57,745 nt of DNA from an uncultured Acidobacteriaceae bacterium (GCA_903911925.1 CAIWFH010000186.1:1-57745); one strand, 5' to 3'; counted from the stretch's first letter, positions 7,616 to 17,164 are shown. The notes: generated from the sequence alone by a model not told the origin. Program-made: numbers and translations.

Positions 7616-8614
7616 TTGAACTTCGGCGTAATCGGTTACGGATACTGGGGCCCAAACATTGTAAGGAACCTCACGGCGATTGAGGGTTCCAACGTCCTCG
7701 CAATCGCTGAGATCAGCCCCGCCGCCCGCAAGCGTGCCCAAAAGGCCTATCCCGAAATTCATGTCACCGCGGACCCGATGGAGGTTATCACTCGCGTCGA
7801 CATCGACGCGATTGCCGTCGTTTCGCCCGTATGGACACACTATGAGTTGGCCAAGTCCGCGCTGATGAACGGCAAGCATGTATTCGTTGAGAAGCCCTTC
7901 ACCAGCACCGCCGCGCAGGGTGAGGAACTGATCAACTTGGCGCGGCAAAAAAACCTCAGGATCATGGTGGACCACACCTTCCTGTTTACCGCTGCCGTGA
8001 AGAAAATCCGCCAGATGGTAGACGAAGATGCACTGGGCAAGCTCTATTACTACGACTCCACGCGCGTCAACCTGGGGCTGTTCCAGCACGACATCAACGT
8101 TCTGTGGGACCTTGCGCCGCACGATCTCTCCATCATGGATTACCTCATCAAGGCCAGCCCCGAAGCGGTTTCAGCCACCGGTCAAAAGCACATGAGCCCC
8201 CACGAAGATGTGGCCTTCATGACCCTCTATTTCCCCGAGAATGCCATTGCTCACATCAACGTGAACTGGCTTTCGCCGGTCAAGGTGAGGACCACGCTCA
8301 TCGGCGGTGAAAAGAAAATGTTGGTATGGAACGATCTGGAGGCCGACGAAAAGCTCAAGGTCTACGACAAGGGCGTCCAGATTAATAACCAGGAGGGCGT
8401 TTACAACCTGCTGGTGCACTACCGGTCCGGCGATATGTGGTCGCCTCACCTGGAACAGGTTGAAGCGTTGCGCGAAGAGCTTACCTACTTTGTGGATTGT
8501 GTTTCAAGCGGGAAAGAAGCGTTCAATGACGGTTGCGCGGGGTTGCGGGTGGTTAGGATGCTTGAAGCCGCCAGCGAATCGCTGAGCAAAAGGGGTTCTC
8601 TGGTCTATCTCTAG
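7616..8614 (+). CDS. Gfo/Idh/MocA oxidoreductase, WlbA/WbpB-like
   Basis: A 332-residue NAD-dependent sugar dehydrogenase. The N-terminal Rossmann motif is 'FGVIGYGYWGPNIVRNL', and the family's 'EKPF' with the catalytic lysine ('GKHVFVEKPFTS') follows near residue 98. The substrate-side domain contains 'WDLAPHDLSIMDYL' with the usual Asp and His. In polysaccharide loci such enzymes oxidise C3 of UDP-N-acetylglucosaminuronic acid (WlbA/WbpB), giving a 3-keto sugar for the aminotransferase. That substrate fits the acetyltransferase-aminotransferase fusion at 13521. The start is TTG at 7616; the conserved N-terminus begins exactly there, though its ribosome site is weak. The 125 bases before it show no gene. 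Confidence 0.88.
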   Translation: MNFGVIGYGYWGPNIVRNLTAIEGSNVLAIAEISPAARKRAQKAYPEIHVTADPMEVITRVDIDAIAVVSPVWTHYELAKSALMNGKHVFVEKPFTSTAAQGEELINLARQKNLRIMVDHTFLFTAAVKKIRQMVDEDALGKLYYYDSTRVNLGLFQHDINVLWDLAPHDLSIMDYLIKASPEAVSATGQKHMSPHEDVAFMTLYFPENAIAHINVNWLSPVKVRTTLIGGEKKMLVWNDLEADEKLKVYDKGVQINNQEGVYNLLVHYRSGDMWSPHLEQVEALREELTYFVDCVSSGKEAFNDGCAGLRVVRMLEAASESLSKRGSLVYL

Positions 8615-8808
8615 TTAACCTCTGGATATGTCGTCCTTTTGAATGCGGGTTTAGTGTCTGCGTGAGAACTGGACTTCGGCGCCAACGTGCCAACTTGCCA
8701 CGCCGCGAAGCGGCGCTAACTTGCCGCTTTTTAATACAACCGTCTTCCACCCAACGTCCACTTTCCGTTCGGTGGCTATGAAAACTTGGGTTTCTACGGA
8801 AGGCTGCC

Positions 8809-10074
8809 ATGAAGATTGCAATTTTTGGCCTTGGCTATGTTGGTTTGACCGCCGCTGCATGTCTCACCCGCGAAGGGCACGAAGTGTTCGGCATCGACGT
8901 CAGCGACGAAAAAATCGCGGCAGTCAACGCCGGCAAATCGCCCATCGCTGAGCCGGGCATCGGCGAACTGATCGAGGCCGCGGTGGCAAAAGGCCTGCTG
9001 CACGCCACCAAAAACGCCGCGCCACACATCAATGCATGCGAGATGGCCTTTGTGTGCGTCGGCACGCCCAGCGCGCCTGATGGCTCGCACAACATGACCT
9101 ACATCGCAGAGGTCTCGCGGCAGATCGCTGCCATGATCGATACAGCGCGTCCGGAGTCCCTGACCGTTGTCTATCGCTCAACCATGCGGCCCGGCACCAC
9201 CGAAGACCTGATTCAACCCATCTTCGAGCAGCAGTTGGGAGCGGCTTCAAACAAGGTTGAACTCGTCTATTGTCCCGAGTTCATGCGTGAATCGGTGGCC
9301 ATCGACGACTATTTCCATCCGCCCAAGATCGTCATCGGCACCAGCGATGGCGGCCCTTGCCGGCGGCTTGACGCACTCAACGCCCAGATTGTGGCGCCTC
9401 GCTTCTATACCCATTACCGCGAAGCCGAACTCACCAAGTTTGTCGATAATACCTTCCACGCCGTCAAGACCGCTTTTGCAAACGAGATTGGGCGCGTGTG
9501 CGTTCAACTGGGCATCAACGCCAAAACCGTTCACCAGATCTTTGTTGCCGATACCATCCTTAACATTTCGCCGGCTTACCTGCGGCCCGGCGGCGCGTTT
9601 GGCGGCTCCTGCCTGCCCAAAGACGTTCGCGCGCTGCAGTACATCGCCAGCGACGCCGGAGCGGATACGCACCTTGTGGACTCGCTGCTGCGGTCCAATG
9701 AGGCCCACAAGCACTTCCTCTTTGAGAACTGCGTCAAGGGTCTTTCGGCGCATAGCAAGGTGCTCATGCTGGGCATCGCTTTCAAGTCGAATAGCGACGA
9801 TTTGCGAGAGAGCCCGAACATCGACCTGGCCCGAAAACTGCTGCAGGCGGGATATGAGCTTTCCATCTACGATCCGCAAATCATCCCATCGAAGCTGCTG
9901 GGCCAGAACCTGGGCTACGCATTTTCAAACCTTCCCAAACTGACCCGGATGCTGGTTTCAAAATCCGTTGCCGAAAGTGGACAATTCGATTTGGTGGTTG
10001 ACACGCGCGGCTGGGCGAAGACTCTGTCGTTCAAGCCCGGTCAGCAGATCGTCGATGTCAACACTCTCAGCTAA
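8809..10074 (+). CDS. UDP-glucose/GDP-mannose dehydrogenase family, AlgD-like
   Basis: A 421-residue cytoplasmic enzyme that oxidises C6 of a nucleotide sugar to a uronic acid in two NAD-dependent steps. It shows the Rossmann motif 'FGLGYVGLTAAACL', then 'GKSPIAEPGI', 'VYRSTMRPGTTED', 'CPEFMRESVAIDD', the catalytic cysteine in 'GGAFGGSCLPKDVRAL' and 'GIAFKSNSDDLRESPNI'. The 'LRPGGAFGGSCLPKDVRALQ' stretch and the total length follow GDP-mannose 6-dehydrogenase (AlgD) more closely than UDP-glucose dehydrogenase. UDP-GlcNAc oxidation (WbpA role) remains possible, since the locus seems to need that sugar. GGAAGG precedes the ATG. The 194 bases before it contain only short GC-rich hairpins. Confidence 0.9.
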   Translation: MKIAIFGLGYVGLTAAACLTREGHEVFGIDVSDEKIAAVNAGKSPIAEPGIGELIEAAVAKGLLHATKNAAPHINACEMAFVCVGTPSAPDGSHNMTYIAEVSRQIAAMIDTARPESLTVVYRSTMRPGTTEDLIQPIFEQQLGAASNKVELVYCPEFMRESVAIDDYFHPPKIVIGTSDGGPCRRLDALNAQIVAPRFYTHYREAELTKFVDNTFHAVKTAFANEIGRVCVQLGINAKTVHQIFVADTILNISPAYLRPGGAFGGSCLPKDVRALQYIASDAGADTHLVDSLLRSNEAHKHFLFENCVKGLSAHSKVLMLGIAFKSNSDDLRESPNIDLARKLLQAGYELSIYDPQIIPSKLLGQNLGYAFSNLPKLTRMLVSKSVAESGQFDLVVDTRGWAKTLSFKPGQQIVDVNTLS

Positions 10075-10092
10075 GGCATTGCCAGGAGAAAG

Positions 10093-11352
10093 ATGAACGA
10101 CTCCAACTTAATCGACGCAAACCGGCCTGCGCCTGGCCGCGACGCGCAGCCCGCAGCAACCAAGCCGCGCCGCCTGCTGATCATCGTCGAAAACCTGCCT
10201 GTGCCTTTCGACCGCCGCGTGTGGTCTGAGGCCACGGCGCTGGCGCGCAACGGATACGAAGTTTCAGTCATCTGCCCGACAGGGAAAAATGCGACCGCCT
10301 CCTATGAAGTGATCGAAGGCATTCATATCTATCGCCACTGGATGCCCCTCGAAGCAAGCGGCAAGGCGGGCTACGTGGTTGAATACTCCGCGGCAATCTT
10401 CTGGGAGTTCCTTCTGAGTATCAAGGTCCTCTTCGCGCGGGGCTTTGACGTGATTCAGGCCTGCAATCCTCCCGACATGCTTTTTCTGGTCGGCGGCTTT
10501 TACAAGTACATCTTTGGCAAGCGGTTCGTTTTTGACCACCACGACATCAGCCCGGAACTCTTTGAAGCGAAGTTCGCACGGCGCGGCGCGTTCTGGCGCC
10601 TGCTCGTCCTGCTTGAGCGCTGGACCTTCAAAATTGCCGACTACTCGATCGCGACCAATGAGTCGTACCGCTCCATCGCCATCGAGCGCGGCGGCATGCA
10701 GCCGGATCATGTCTTCGTTGTGCGCACTGGCCCAAATCCGAACCGTGTCCGCACCCTGCCGCCCAATGAAAAATGGAAGAACGGCCGCAAATTTCTGGTT
10801 GCTTATGTCGGCGTCATCGCCAAACAGGAAGGGCTTGACCTGCTTCTCGAATCGGTCGAATATCTCTGCCAGAAGCGCAACCGCAACGACATTCAATTCG
10901 TGATTGTCGGCGGCGGCCCCGACCAGGAAGAAGTGGTCAAGCTATCCAGCAGCATGGGGCTCGATGGCACCGTCACCTTCACCGGGCGGGTAGACGACCA
11001 GACGCTGTTTACAATTCTCTCCACCGCCAATGTCTGCGTGAACCCCGATCGCCCCAACGCCATGAACGACAAGTCCACCATGATTAAAATCATGGAATAC
11101 ATGGCCATGGGCAAGCCGATAGTGCAATTCGATCTCACCGAGGGCCGCAACTCCGCTCTCGACGCTTCTCTTTACGCCGTGAAGAACGATACCGCCGATT
11201 TTGGTGAGAAGATTCTGGAGTTGCTCGACGATCCTGAGAAGGCTGATAGAATGGGCGCTTTTGGCCGCAGCCGGGTGCGTGATGTGCTGGCCTGGGAGCA
11301 TGAAGAGAAGAAACTCCTCAAGGCTTACGAAACCATCTTCGCCGGTCGCTAG
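10093..11352 (+). CDS. Glycosyltransferase family 4 (WbuB-like)
   Basis: A 419-residue GT-B fold glycosyltransferase that adds a sugar to the lipid-linked EPS unit on the cytoplasmic face. The N-terminal domain begins 'LLIIVENLPVPFDRRVWSEA' and carries 'FDHHDISPELF'. The C-terminal donor-binding domain has 'FLVAYVGVIAKQEGLDLLL', 'VIVGGGPDQEE' and the acidic 'KIMEYMAMGKPIV' region typical of family 4. Its donor cannot be told. It begins 19 bases after the dehydrogenase with AGGAG upstream, so the two genes form one operon. Confidence 0.92.
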   Translation: MNDSNLIDANRPAPGRDAQPAATKPRRLLIIVENLPVPFDRRVWSEATALARNGYEVSVICPTGKNATASYEVIEGIHIYRHWMPLEASGKAGYVVEYSAAIFWEFLLSIKVLFARGFDVIQACNPPDMLFLVGGFYKYIFGKRFVFDHHDISPELFEAKFARRGAFWRLLVLLERWTFKIADYSIATNESYRSIAIERGGMQPDHVFVVRTGPNPNRVRTLPPNEKWKNGRKFLVAYVGVIAKQEGLDLLLESVEYLCQKRNRNDIQFVIVGGGPDQEEVVKLSSSMGLDGTVTFTGRVDDQTLFTILSTANVCVNPDRPNAMNDKSTMIKIMEYMAMGKPIVQFDLTEGRNSALDASLYAVKNDTADFGEKILELLDDPEKADRMGAFGRSRVRDVLAWEHEEKKLLKAYETIFAGR

Positions 11353-11403
11353 TTCTTTCAAGAAACTGCGATGCGCACTGCGGCGGCGACGGAGTCAAAT
11401 TCT

Positions 11404-13230
11404 ATGAGCAGCAGAGTTACCGTCTCGCTCCCTCTCGCATTGCTCGCGATTGCGCTCAGTTGCCAGGGGCAGGCGTGGAAGCCCATTCTCGATTCGAGCC
11501 GCGCCATCGGCTGGTCGAACGCAGGCGTCGGCGGCATTCCGGCGCGACCCAAACTCTGCGCCACCCTCACTCCGGTTGCACGCCTCGCCCAGATTAACGC
11601 GGCGCTCGGTTCGTGTCCTCGCGGGCAGACAGTCTTTCTCGCGGCCGGCATGTATTCCATCCCCGGGACCATCGTGATTCCCTCGAACGTCACCCTGAGA
11701 GGCGCAGGCGCTAACCGCACGATTTTGAACGCAACCGGCAAAGGCGGATATGTCGTCAGCATGGGCTCCGAGTCGGTTCAGTTCAACCCGGTCCGGATCG
11801 TAAGCGGGGCCACCGCCGGATCAACCAGCATCATGGTCGATCACTCGTCGCGCATCGCTCCCGGCAAGTACCTGGCAATCGCCGAACTGAACAACCCCAC
11901 CTTCGTATCGTCCATGGGCAGCAAGGCAAATTGCGACTGGTGCGACGGCTGGACGAAGACCGGGGCAATGGCCCGAGGGCAGATTGTCGAAGTCACGGGC
12001 GTTCGTGGCGACTCCATCCTTGTTTCGCCCCCGCTTTACAGCGCCTACGCCAACAGTCCCATCGCGGTTCCCTTTGAAATGGCCGTGAATCGCGCCGGCG
12101 TTGAAGATCTGCAAGTCTACGCCAACAACACCGGCTACGATGCCAGCTTCGGCATGAAGCGATGCGCGTATTGCTGGATCAAGGGCGTCGAAACCAACTA
12201 CACAGACGGAGACATGGTGGAGTTGCTCTGGGGCTACCGCGACGAGGTGCGCGACAGCTATTTTTCCAATGCGTATCTGCATAAGCCGGGGCTCCATGAC
12301 TCCGGTATTCACGTCACCTACAAAACCAGCGCCAGCCTATTTGAAAACAACATCATTGAGCGCGGACGGGCATCCTTCGAACTGGATACCGGGGCCGCGG
12401 GCAACGTCTTTGCCTATAACTACACGTTGGGAGAGTTCATCGCCGACGCGCCCGAAGCGGTGATTGGCGGATTCCGCTTTCACGGTGCCCATCCGCAATT
12501 CAATTTATTTGAAGGCAACGTGGTTACGGAGATTGACGAGGACCCGGTCTGGGGCACATCCAGCCACACTACGGCGTTTCGAAACTGGGTGGTTGGAACC
12601 AACCGCGTGTGCAGCCCGCTGAGCGGACGGGGAAAGGTTGACTGCTCCGGCAACAATGGCCGTTACGGCTACCAGGCCGCCCGGGCCATCCAGATATCCT
12701 ATCTCGGCTCATTGAACAGCTTTGTCGGCAACCTGGTGGGCAGCGCGCAGATGCAATCTCTCACCGGAGCCAACCGCAAACTGGCGCAAGTGCCGCTGGT
12801 CGAGTATCCCGCCCCGCGAAGCTACGTTGACTCCGCATTCGCGTGGTCTTTCGGCTACGGATCGTTCGTGGACAAGGGCACAGGCTCGGGCTGCGATGGA
12901 GCGCCCGGTCCCTGTCATCTTGAGGGAACCTCCGCGACCAATTTCTTCCATGGAAACTACAACAACGTCGACGGCTCAATTCGGTGGGCTGCCGGTGTTT
13001 CCCACGCGTTGCCGGCATCTTTCTATTTGCCCGGGATGCCGTCGTGGTGGGGTTCTCTGCCGTTTCCCGCCATAGGGCCCGATCAAACTGGAGGGTCCGG
13101 CCCCAGGGGGCACAGTTACGGAAATCCGGCGCAGGTCTGCTACCAGACGATCATGGGCGGCTCGGACGGCGGGGCAGGCAGTCCGCTCAACTTCAACGCC
13201 GCCAGATGCTATGGAGCTGGGACAAAATAA
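11404..13230 (+). CDS. Secreted right-handed beta-helix protein
   Basis: A protein of about 608 residues exported by a signal peptide ('VSLPLALLAIALSCQGQAW'). After it comes a pectate-lyase-like opening ('GQTVFLAAGMYSIPGTIVIP', 'NVTLRGAGANRTIL'), then a long region of strand-turn repeats rich in Asn, Gly and aromatic residues, as in parallel beta-helix polysaccharide lyases and epimerases. A probable active face includes 'DSYFSNAYLHKPGLHDSGIH' and 'FENNIIERGRASFELDTG'. Placed in the EPS locus after the AlgD-like gene, it is likely to cut or modify the polymer in the periplasm or outside. The first possible ATG is at 11371, but ATG 11404 follows GGAG and opens directly into the signal peptide. 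No exact family is claimed. Confidence 0.8.
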   Translation: MSSRVTVSLPLALLAIALSCQGQAWKPILDSSRAIGWSNAGVGGIPARPKLCATLTPVARLAQINAALGSCPRGQTVFLAAGMYSIPGTIVIPSNVTLRGAGANRTILNATGKGGYVVSMGSESVQFNPVRIVSGATAGSTSIMVDHSSRIAPGKYLAIAELNNPTFVSSMGSKANCDWCDGWTKTGAMARGQIVEVTGVRGDSILVSPPLYSAYANSPIAVPFEMAVNRAGVEDLQVYANNTGYDASFGMKRCAYCWIKGVETNYTDGDMVELLWGYRDEVRDSYFSNAYLHKPGLHDSGIHVTYKTSASLFENNIIERGRASFELDTGAAGNVFAYNYTLGEFIADAPEAVIGGFRFHGAHPQFNLFEGNVVTEIDEDPVWGTSSHTTAFRNWVVGTNRVCSPLSGRGKVDCSGNNGRYGYQAARAIQISYLGSLNSFVGNLVGSAQMQSLTGANRKLAQVPLVEYPAPRSYVDSAFAWSFGYGSFVDKGTGSGCDGAPGPCHLEGTSATNFFHGNYNNVDGSIRWAAGVSHALPASFYLPGMPSWWGSLPFPAIGPDQTGGSGPRGHSYGNPAQVCYQTIMGGSDGGAGSPLNFNAARCYGAGTK

Positions 13231-13520
13231 GCTTCCGGCTGGGCGTTGTGGAAGCCGAGTTACGGATTCGCACCGTCGTCAGGCATTCAGAACCTGGTTT
13301 GCTACTACCGTTTCACTGGCCTGCCTCAATCGTGTGATTGCTTCCGCGCGATGCGCCGAATATCATAGGCCCAGACATCACGACCTCATTTCAACGACTT
13401 ATGCCGCGGATGCAACGGCCGGAAGCATCCAAACACCGGTGGGCTGGTCGCGATCAGGATTGCCGAAGTGGTTCAAGAAGCTCGCGAACCGTGGTAAGAG
13501 AAAGGGTCTCTGGTTCACCT

Positions 13521-15227
13521 ATGAATTCCAATAATTGCATCGCCGACAACGTCGCCCTTGGAAGAGATGTACGCCTTTCCAAATTCATCAACATGTACGG
13601 ATGCCGCATTGGCGACGAAACAAAGATCGGCGCGTTTGTTGAGATTCAGAAGAACGCCACAGTCGGGAATCGCTGCAAAATCTCAAGCCACACCTTCATC
13701 TGCGAGGGAGTGGCCATTGAGGACAACGTCTTTATCGGGCACGGCGTCATGTTTATCAACGATGGCTATCCTCGCGCCACCACGCCGGATGGGAGCCTGC
13801 AAACCGAGGCCGACTGGAAAGTCGAGCGGACCGTGATCAAAAAGGGTGCCTCCATCGGTTCAGGAGCCACCATCCTTTCGAAAGTCACCATCGGCGAAAA
13901 CGCCATCGTGGGCGCGGGCAGCGTTGTTACCAGGGACGTTCCTGCGAATGCTGTCGTGGCCGGAAACCCCGCCAAAATTCTGCGCTGCATTCAGCCGCTG
14001 GCCGCTCTGGCAGCGGCTTCTGCCGCCATTCCTTTTCTCGATCTTGTCACTCCCCATGTCGAACTGGAGCAGGAACTGGTAAGCGCGCTCACCCAGGCTC
14101 TTCACACCGCCGGTTTTGTCGGCGGTTCCGCGGTGGAGGAGTTTGAAAAAGCTTTTGCAGCCTTCTGCGAGACAAGCCATTCCATCGCCGTCAGCAGCGG
14201 AACCGACGCGCTGCGGTTCGCCATCATGGCCTGCGGAATTGAACCCGGCTCTGTGGTGCTTACGGTTCCGAATACGTTTATCGCCACTACCGAAGCCATC
14301 TCCCAGGCCGGCGCCATTCCTGAATTCGTAGACATCGACGAGCACACGTGCAACATCTCCGTCGAGCGCCTGCGCCACTATCTGCAACAGCAGTGCACGC
14401 GCGACGCAGCCGGCAAGCTCATCAGCAAGCGCAGCGGACATCCCGTGGCCGGCGTAATACCCGTGCACCTTTACGGGCAAATGGCCGACATGGACCCCAT
14501 CATGGAACTGGCTGCCGAGTACGGGCTCACAGTGATTGAAGACGCCTGCCAGGCGCATGGAGCAGAGTATTTCTCGGCACAGCAGAATCGCTGGATGAAA
14601 GCCGGGTCGATGGGCCATGCCGCGGCGTTCAGCTTTTATCCCGGCAAAAACCTGGGAGCATGCGGCGAAGGCGGAGCGGCCACCACCAAAGACCCCACTG
14701 TGGCCGCCAAAATCAAGCTGCTGCGAGACCACGGGCAGATCAAGAAGTACTACCACGATGTGGAAGGCTACAACGGACGTCTCGATGCAATCCAGGCGGC
14801 CTTTCTCCACGTCAAGCTGCCGCACCTTACAAAATGGAATCAGAATCGCCGAGAGCGCGCAGCCGAGTACCGGCACCTTCTGGCCGGTCATGACGCCATT
14901 ACGCTGGTCGGCGAGCCAGACCGGTCCCGCGCCGTCTATCACCTCTTTGTCATCAGAACCGCCGACCGCGACGGATTGATTGAGCACCTGAAGAAGCAGG
15001 GAATCGGCACCGGCATTCACTATCCCATTCCGCTGCATCTCCAGAAGGCCTACACCTCGCTGAATTACAAGGCCGGCGATTTTCCAGTAACCGAGCGTGT
15101 GGCGGCAGAGATTGTTTCCTTGCCCATGTTCCCGCACCTCACATCTGACCAGCAGGGCCGGGTAGTTGAGCAGGTGCTTGAGTTCGCTGCTTCCGTTGCT
15201 CCAAAGAGCGAGGTCCAGCCGTGCTGA
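13521..15227 (+). CDS. Hexapeptide acyltransferase - DegT aminotransferase fusion
   Basis: A bifunctional protein of 568 residues. Residues 1 to about 155 are a left-handed beta-helix acetyltransferase ('CIADNVALGRDVRLSKF', 'IGHGVMFINDGYPRATT', 'ENAIVGAGSVVTRDVP', 'VVAGNPAKIL'). The rest, after an Ala-rich linker, is a PLP-dependent sugar aminotransferase of the DegT/DnrJ/EryC1 family ('VSSGTDALRFAIMACGI', 'VIPVHLYGQMADM', 'EDACQAHGAEY', and the PLP lysine in 'SFYPGKNLGACGEGGA'). In the WbpB-WbpE-WbpD route these two steps add and acetylate the 3-amino group of UDP-N-acetylglucosaminuronic acid. Normally they are separate proteins. The frame is open further upstream to 13338, but that part has no homology pattern and ATG 13521 opens the conserved fold. 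Confidence 0.9.
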   Translation: MNSNNCIADNVALGRDVRLSKFINMYGCRIGDETKIGAFVEIQKNATVGNRCKISSHTFICEGVAIEDNVFIGHGVMFINDGYPRATTPDGSLQTEADWKVERTVIKKGASIGSGATILSKVTIGENAIVGAGSVVTRDVPANAVVAGNPAKILRCIQPLAALAAASAAIPFLDLVTPHVELEQELVSALTQALHTAGFVGGSAVEEFEKAFAAFCETSHSIAVSSGTDALRFAIMACGIEPGSVVLTVPNTFIATTEAISQAGAIPEFVDIDEHTCNISVERLRHYLQQQCTRDAAGKLISKRSGHPVAGVIPVHLYGQMADMDPIMELAAEYGLTVIEDACQAHGAEYFSAQQNRWMKAGSMGHAAAFSFYPGKNLGACGEGGAATTKDPTVAAKIKLLRDHGQIKKYYHDVEGYNGRLDAIQAAFLHVKLPHLTKWNQNRRERAAEYRHLLAGHDAITLVGEPDRSRAVYHLFVIRTADRDGLIEHLKKQGIGTGIHYPIPLHLQKAYTSLNYKAGDFPVTERVAAEIVSLPMFPHLTSDQQGRVVEQVLEFAASVAPKSEVQPC

Positions 15228-16150
15228 AGCTTCCCGCCTACGTCCTGGTGACCCCGGCTCGCAATGAAGCGCGCTTCATTGAGTCGACGATCCAGGCCGT
15301 GGTGGCGCAGACGGCGATCCCGTTGAAGTGGGTCATCGTCAGCGATGGATCCACCGACGGCACCGACGAAATTGTGCAGCGCTATGCGGCCGTCCACCCG
15401 TGGATTGAATTGTTGCGCATGCCCGAGCGGACCGAGCGAAATTTCGCGGGCAAGGCGCATGCGGTCAACGCCGGACTTCAAAAGGCCGCGGGCTTGCCCT
15501 ACGAAGCCGTCGCCAACCTCGATGCCGATATCACCTTTGAACAGGATTACTTCGCGTACCTGCTTGAGAAACTCGCCGAAGACCCGGAGCTTGGCGTGGT
15601 GGGAACGCCTAACTCCGATGCCTCCGGCGAAGTTTACGATTTCCGGTTCGTGAGCCTCGAAGAGGTACAGGGAACCTGCCAGTTGTTTCGCCGCGCGTGC
15701 TTTGAAGCAATCGGCGGCTACGTTCCTTCAAAGGGCGGCAATATCGACACCATCGCCTGCGTCGCAGCCCGGATGAAAGGCTGGAAGACCCGTACCTTTA
15801 CCGGGAAGCTCAGCCTGCACCACCGCGTCATGGGAACGGCCCAGGCCAGTCCCCTCAAGGCCCGCTTCAACGAGGGACGCCGCGACTACATTATCGGCAA
15901 TCATCCCGTGTGGCAGTTGTTCCGCGTGGCTTATCAATCGACGAAAAGGCCATTCCTTGCGCGCGGCTTTGCCCTTGGCGCAGGCTTTCTGTGGGCGGCG
16001 CTCCGGCGCGTTGAGCGGCCGGTGTCAAGCGAATTCATCGCCTTTCGGAGGCGCGAAGAGATGCAGCGACTTGCCCGGTTCCTCACTGGCAGAAAGCAGC
16101 CGGCAGCAACTCCTGCACCTTCGCGGGCGGCAACAAGCGAGTCGAGATAG
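15221..16150 (+). CDS. Glycosyltransferase family 2
   Basis: A 309-residue GT-A glycosyltransferase. Its N-terminal part has 'VLVTPARNEARFIESTI', 'VIVSDGSTDGTDEIV' for nucleotide binding, and the metal-binding 'NLDADITFE' (DxD). A later 'VQGTCQLFRRACFEAIGGY' is the usual acceptor-side segment. The C-terminal 'GFALGAGFLWAALRR' may touch the membrane. It starts at a GTG that overlaps the end of the fusion gene by seven bases, so translation is coupled. It adds one sugar of the EPS repeat; donor and linkage are unknown. Confidence 0.9.
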   Translation: MLKLPAYVLVTPARNEARFIESTIQAVVAQTAIPLKWVIVSDGSTDGTDEIVQRYAAVHPWIELLRMPERTERNFAGKAHAVNAGLQKAAGLPYEAVANLDADITFEQDYFAYLLEKLAEDPELGVVGTPNSDASGEVYDFRFVSLEEVQGTCQLFRRACFEAIGGYVPSKGGNIDTIACVAARMKGWKTRTFTGKLSLHHRVMGTAQASPLKARFNEGRRDYIIGNHPVWQLFRVAYQSTKRPFLARGFALGAGFLWAALRRVERPVSSEFIAFRRREEMQRLARFLTGRKQPAATPAPSRAATSESR

Positions 16151-16168
16151 TGCGAGGATGAATCATCC

Positions 16169-17164
16169 ATGAGCCAAGATCGGCAAACCACTCGCGGCAT
16201 ACAAGAGGATCGCATCGACGCGGGTTCTCCTCTTGCAGGCACGGAGGTAGTAGCCGAGGCTCCTGAGTCTATGTCGCACATTTGCGTTTGCATCTGCACT
16301 TACAAGCGTCCTCTTCCGCTCAAGCGCCTATTGAACGAGTTGACGCGGCAGCAGACCGGCGGCTTGTTTACGTATTCCATCGTGGTTGTGGACAACGACG
16401 AAACCCGATCGGGCGAAGACACGGTTGCCGAGGTGCGTTCAACTTCCGCGGTTCCCATTCAATACTGGGTTGAGCCCCGAAGAGGAATCGCCCCGGCGCG
16501 CAATGCAGTTGTGGCCCATGCAAATGGAGACTTTCTCGCCTTTATCGACGATGATGAATTTCCCACTTCATCCTGGCTCCTGGCCATGTTCAACACCTGC
16601 CGGGAGTTCAAGGTGGATGGGGTTTTGGGTCCCATCCTGCGCCACTTCGATGAGACCCCGCCGGCGTGGCTCAGGAAGAGTCATCTCCTTGACCGCAGGG
16701 TCAAGGCCACAGGAACGCCCATAGACTGGCGCCAGACCCGCACCGGCAACGTGTTGCTCAGAAACCGCGTGGTCGAAGCCGATCCCGAGCCGTTTCGCCC
16801 TGAATTCAAATCCGGCGAAGATAAGGACTTCTTTCGCAGAAAGATTGAGGCGGGGTACAGCTTTATGTGGTCGGCGGATGGTGAGGTTTTTGAAGTGGTG
16901 GCCCCCAGCCGTTGGAAGCGGATGTACTTTGTGAGGAGAGGATTGTTGAACGGGGCAATGGAGGTCAAGACGCCGGCATTCGGCGCTCGAGAAGTCGTCA
17001 AATCGCTCATCGCCATCCCCCTTTATACAGTTGCTCTTCCGTTTACGCTCCTGTTGGGGCAGCACCGGTTCATGGGCCTGCTGGTCAGCCTTTCTTGCCA
17101 CCTGGGAAAGATAACTGCCCTGTTGGGCATCCAGGCTATCCCGGAGGAGTACGTTACTGATTAG
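16169..17164 (+). CDS. Glycosyltransferase family 2
   Basis: A 331-residue GT-A enzyme. The catalytic domain begins near residue 35 with 'HICVCICTYKRPLPLKRLL', followed by 'VVVDNDETRSGEDT' and the metal site 'FLAFIDDDEFPTSSW'. A positively charged, partly hydrophobic C-terminus ('SLIAIPLYTVALPFTLLLG') suggests one membrane anchor. GAGGAT precedes ATG 16169; an internal ATG at 16271 would start right at the domain, so the first 34 residues, which have no pattern, are uncertain. It lies 18 bases after the previous transferase gene. Donor sugar is not predictable. Confidence 0.88.
   Translation: MSQDRQTTRGIQEDRIDAGSPLAGTEVVAEAPESMSHICVCICTYKRPLPLKRLLNELTRQQTGGLFTYSIVVVDNDETRSGEDTVAEVRSTSAVPIQYWVEPRRGIAPARNAVVAHANGDFLAFIDDDEFPTSSWLLAMFNTCREFKVDGVLGPILRHFDETPPAWLRKSHLLDRRVKATGTPIDWRQTRTGNVLLRNRVVEADPEPFRPEFKSGEDKDFFRRKIEAGYSFMWSADGEVFEVVAPSRWKRMYFVRRGLLNGAMEVKTPAFGAREVVKSLIAIPLYTVALPFTLLLGQHRFMGLLVSLSCHLGKITALLGIQAIPEEYVTD

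Noticed and set aside
13860..15137. 425-codon open frame, minus strand
   Set aside because: It lies entirely opposite the acetyltransferase-aminotransferase gene, whose motifs are unambiguous; the antisense product resembles nothing.
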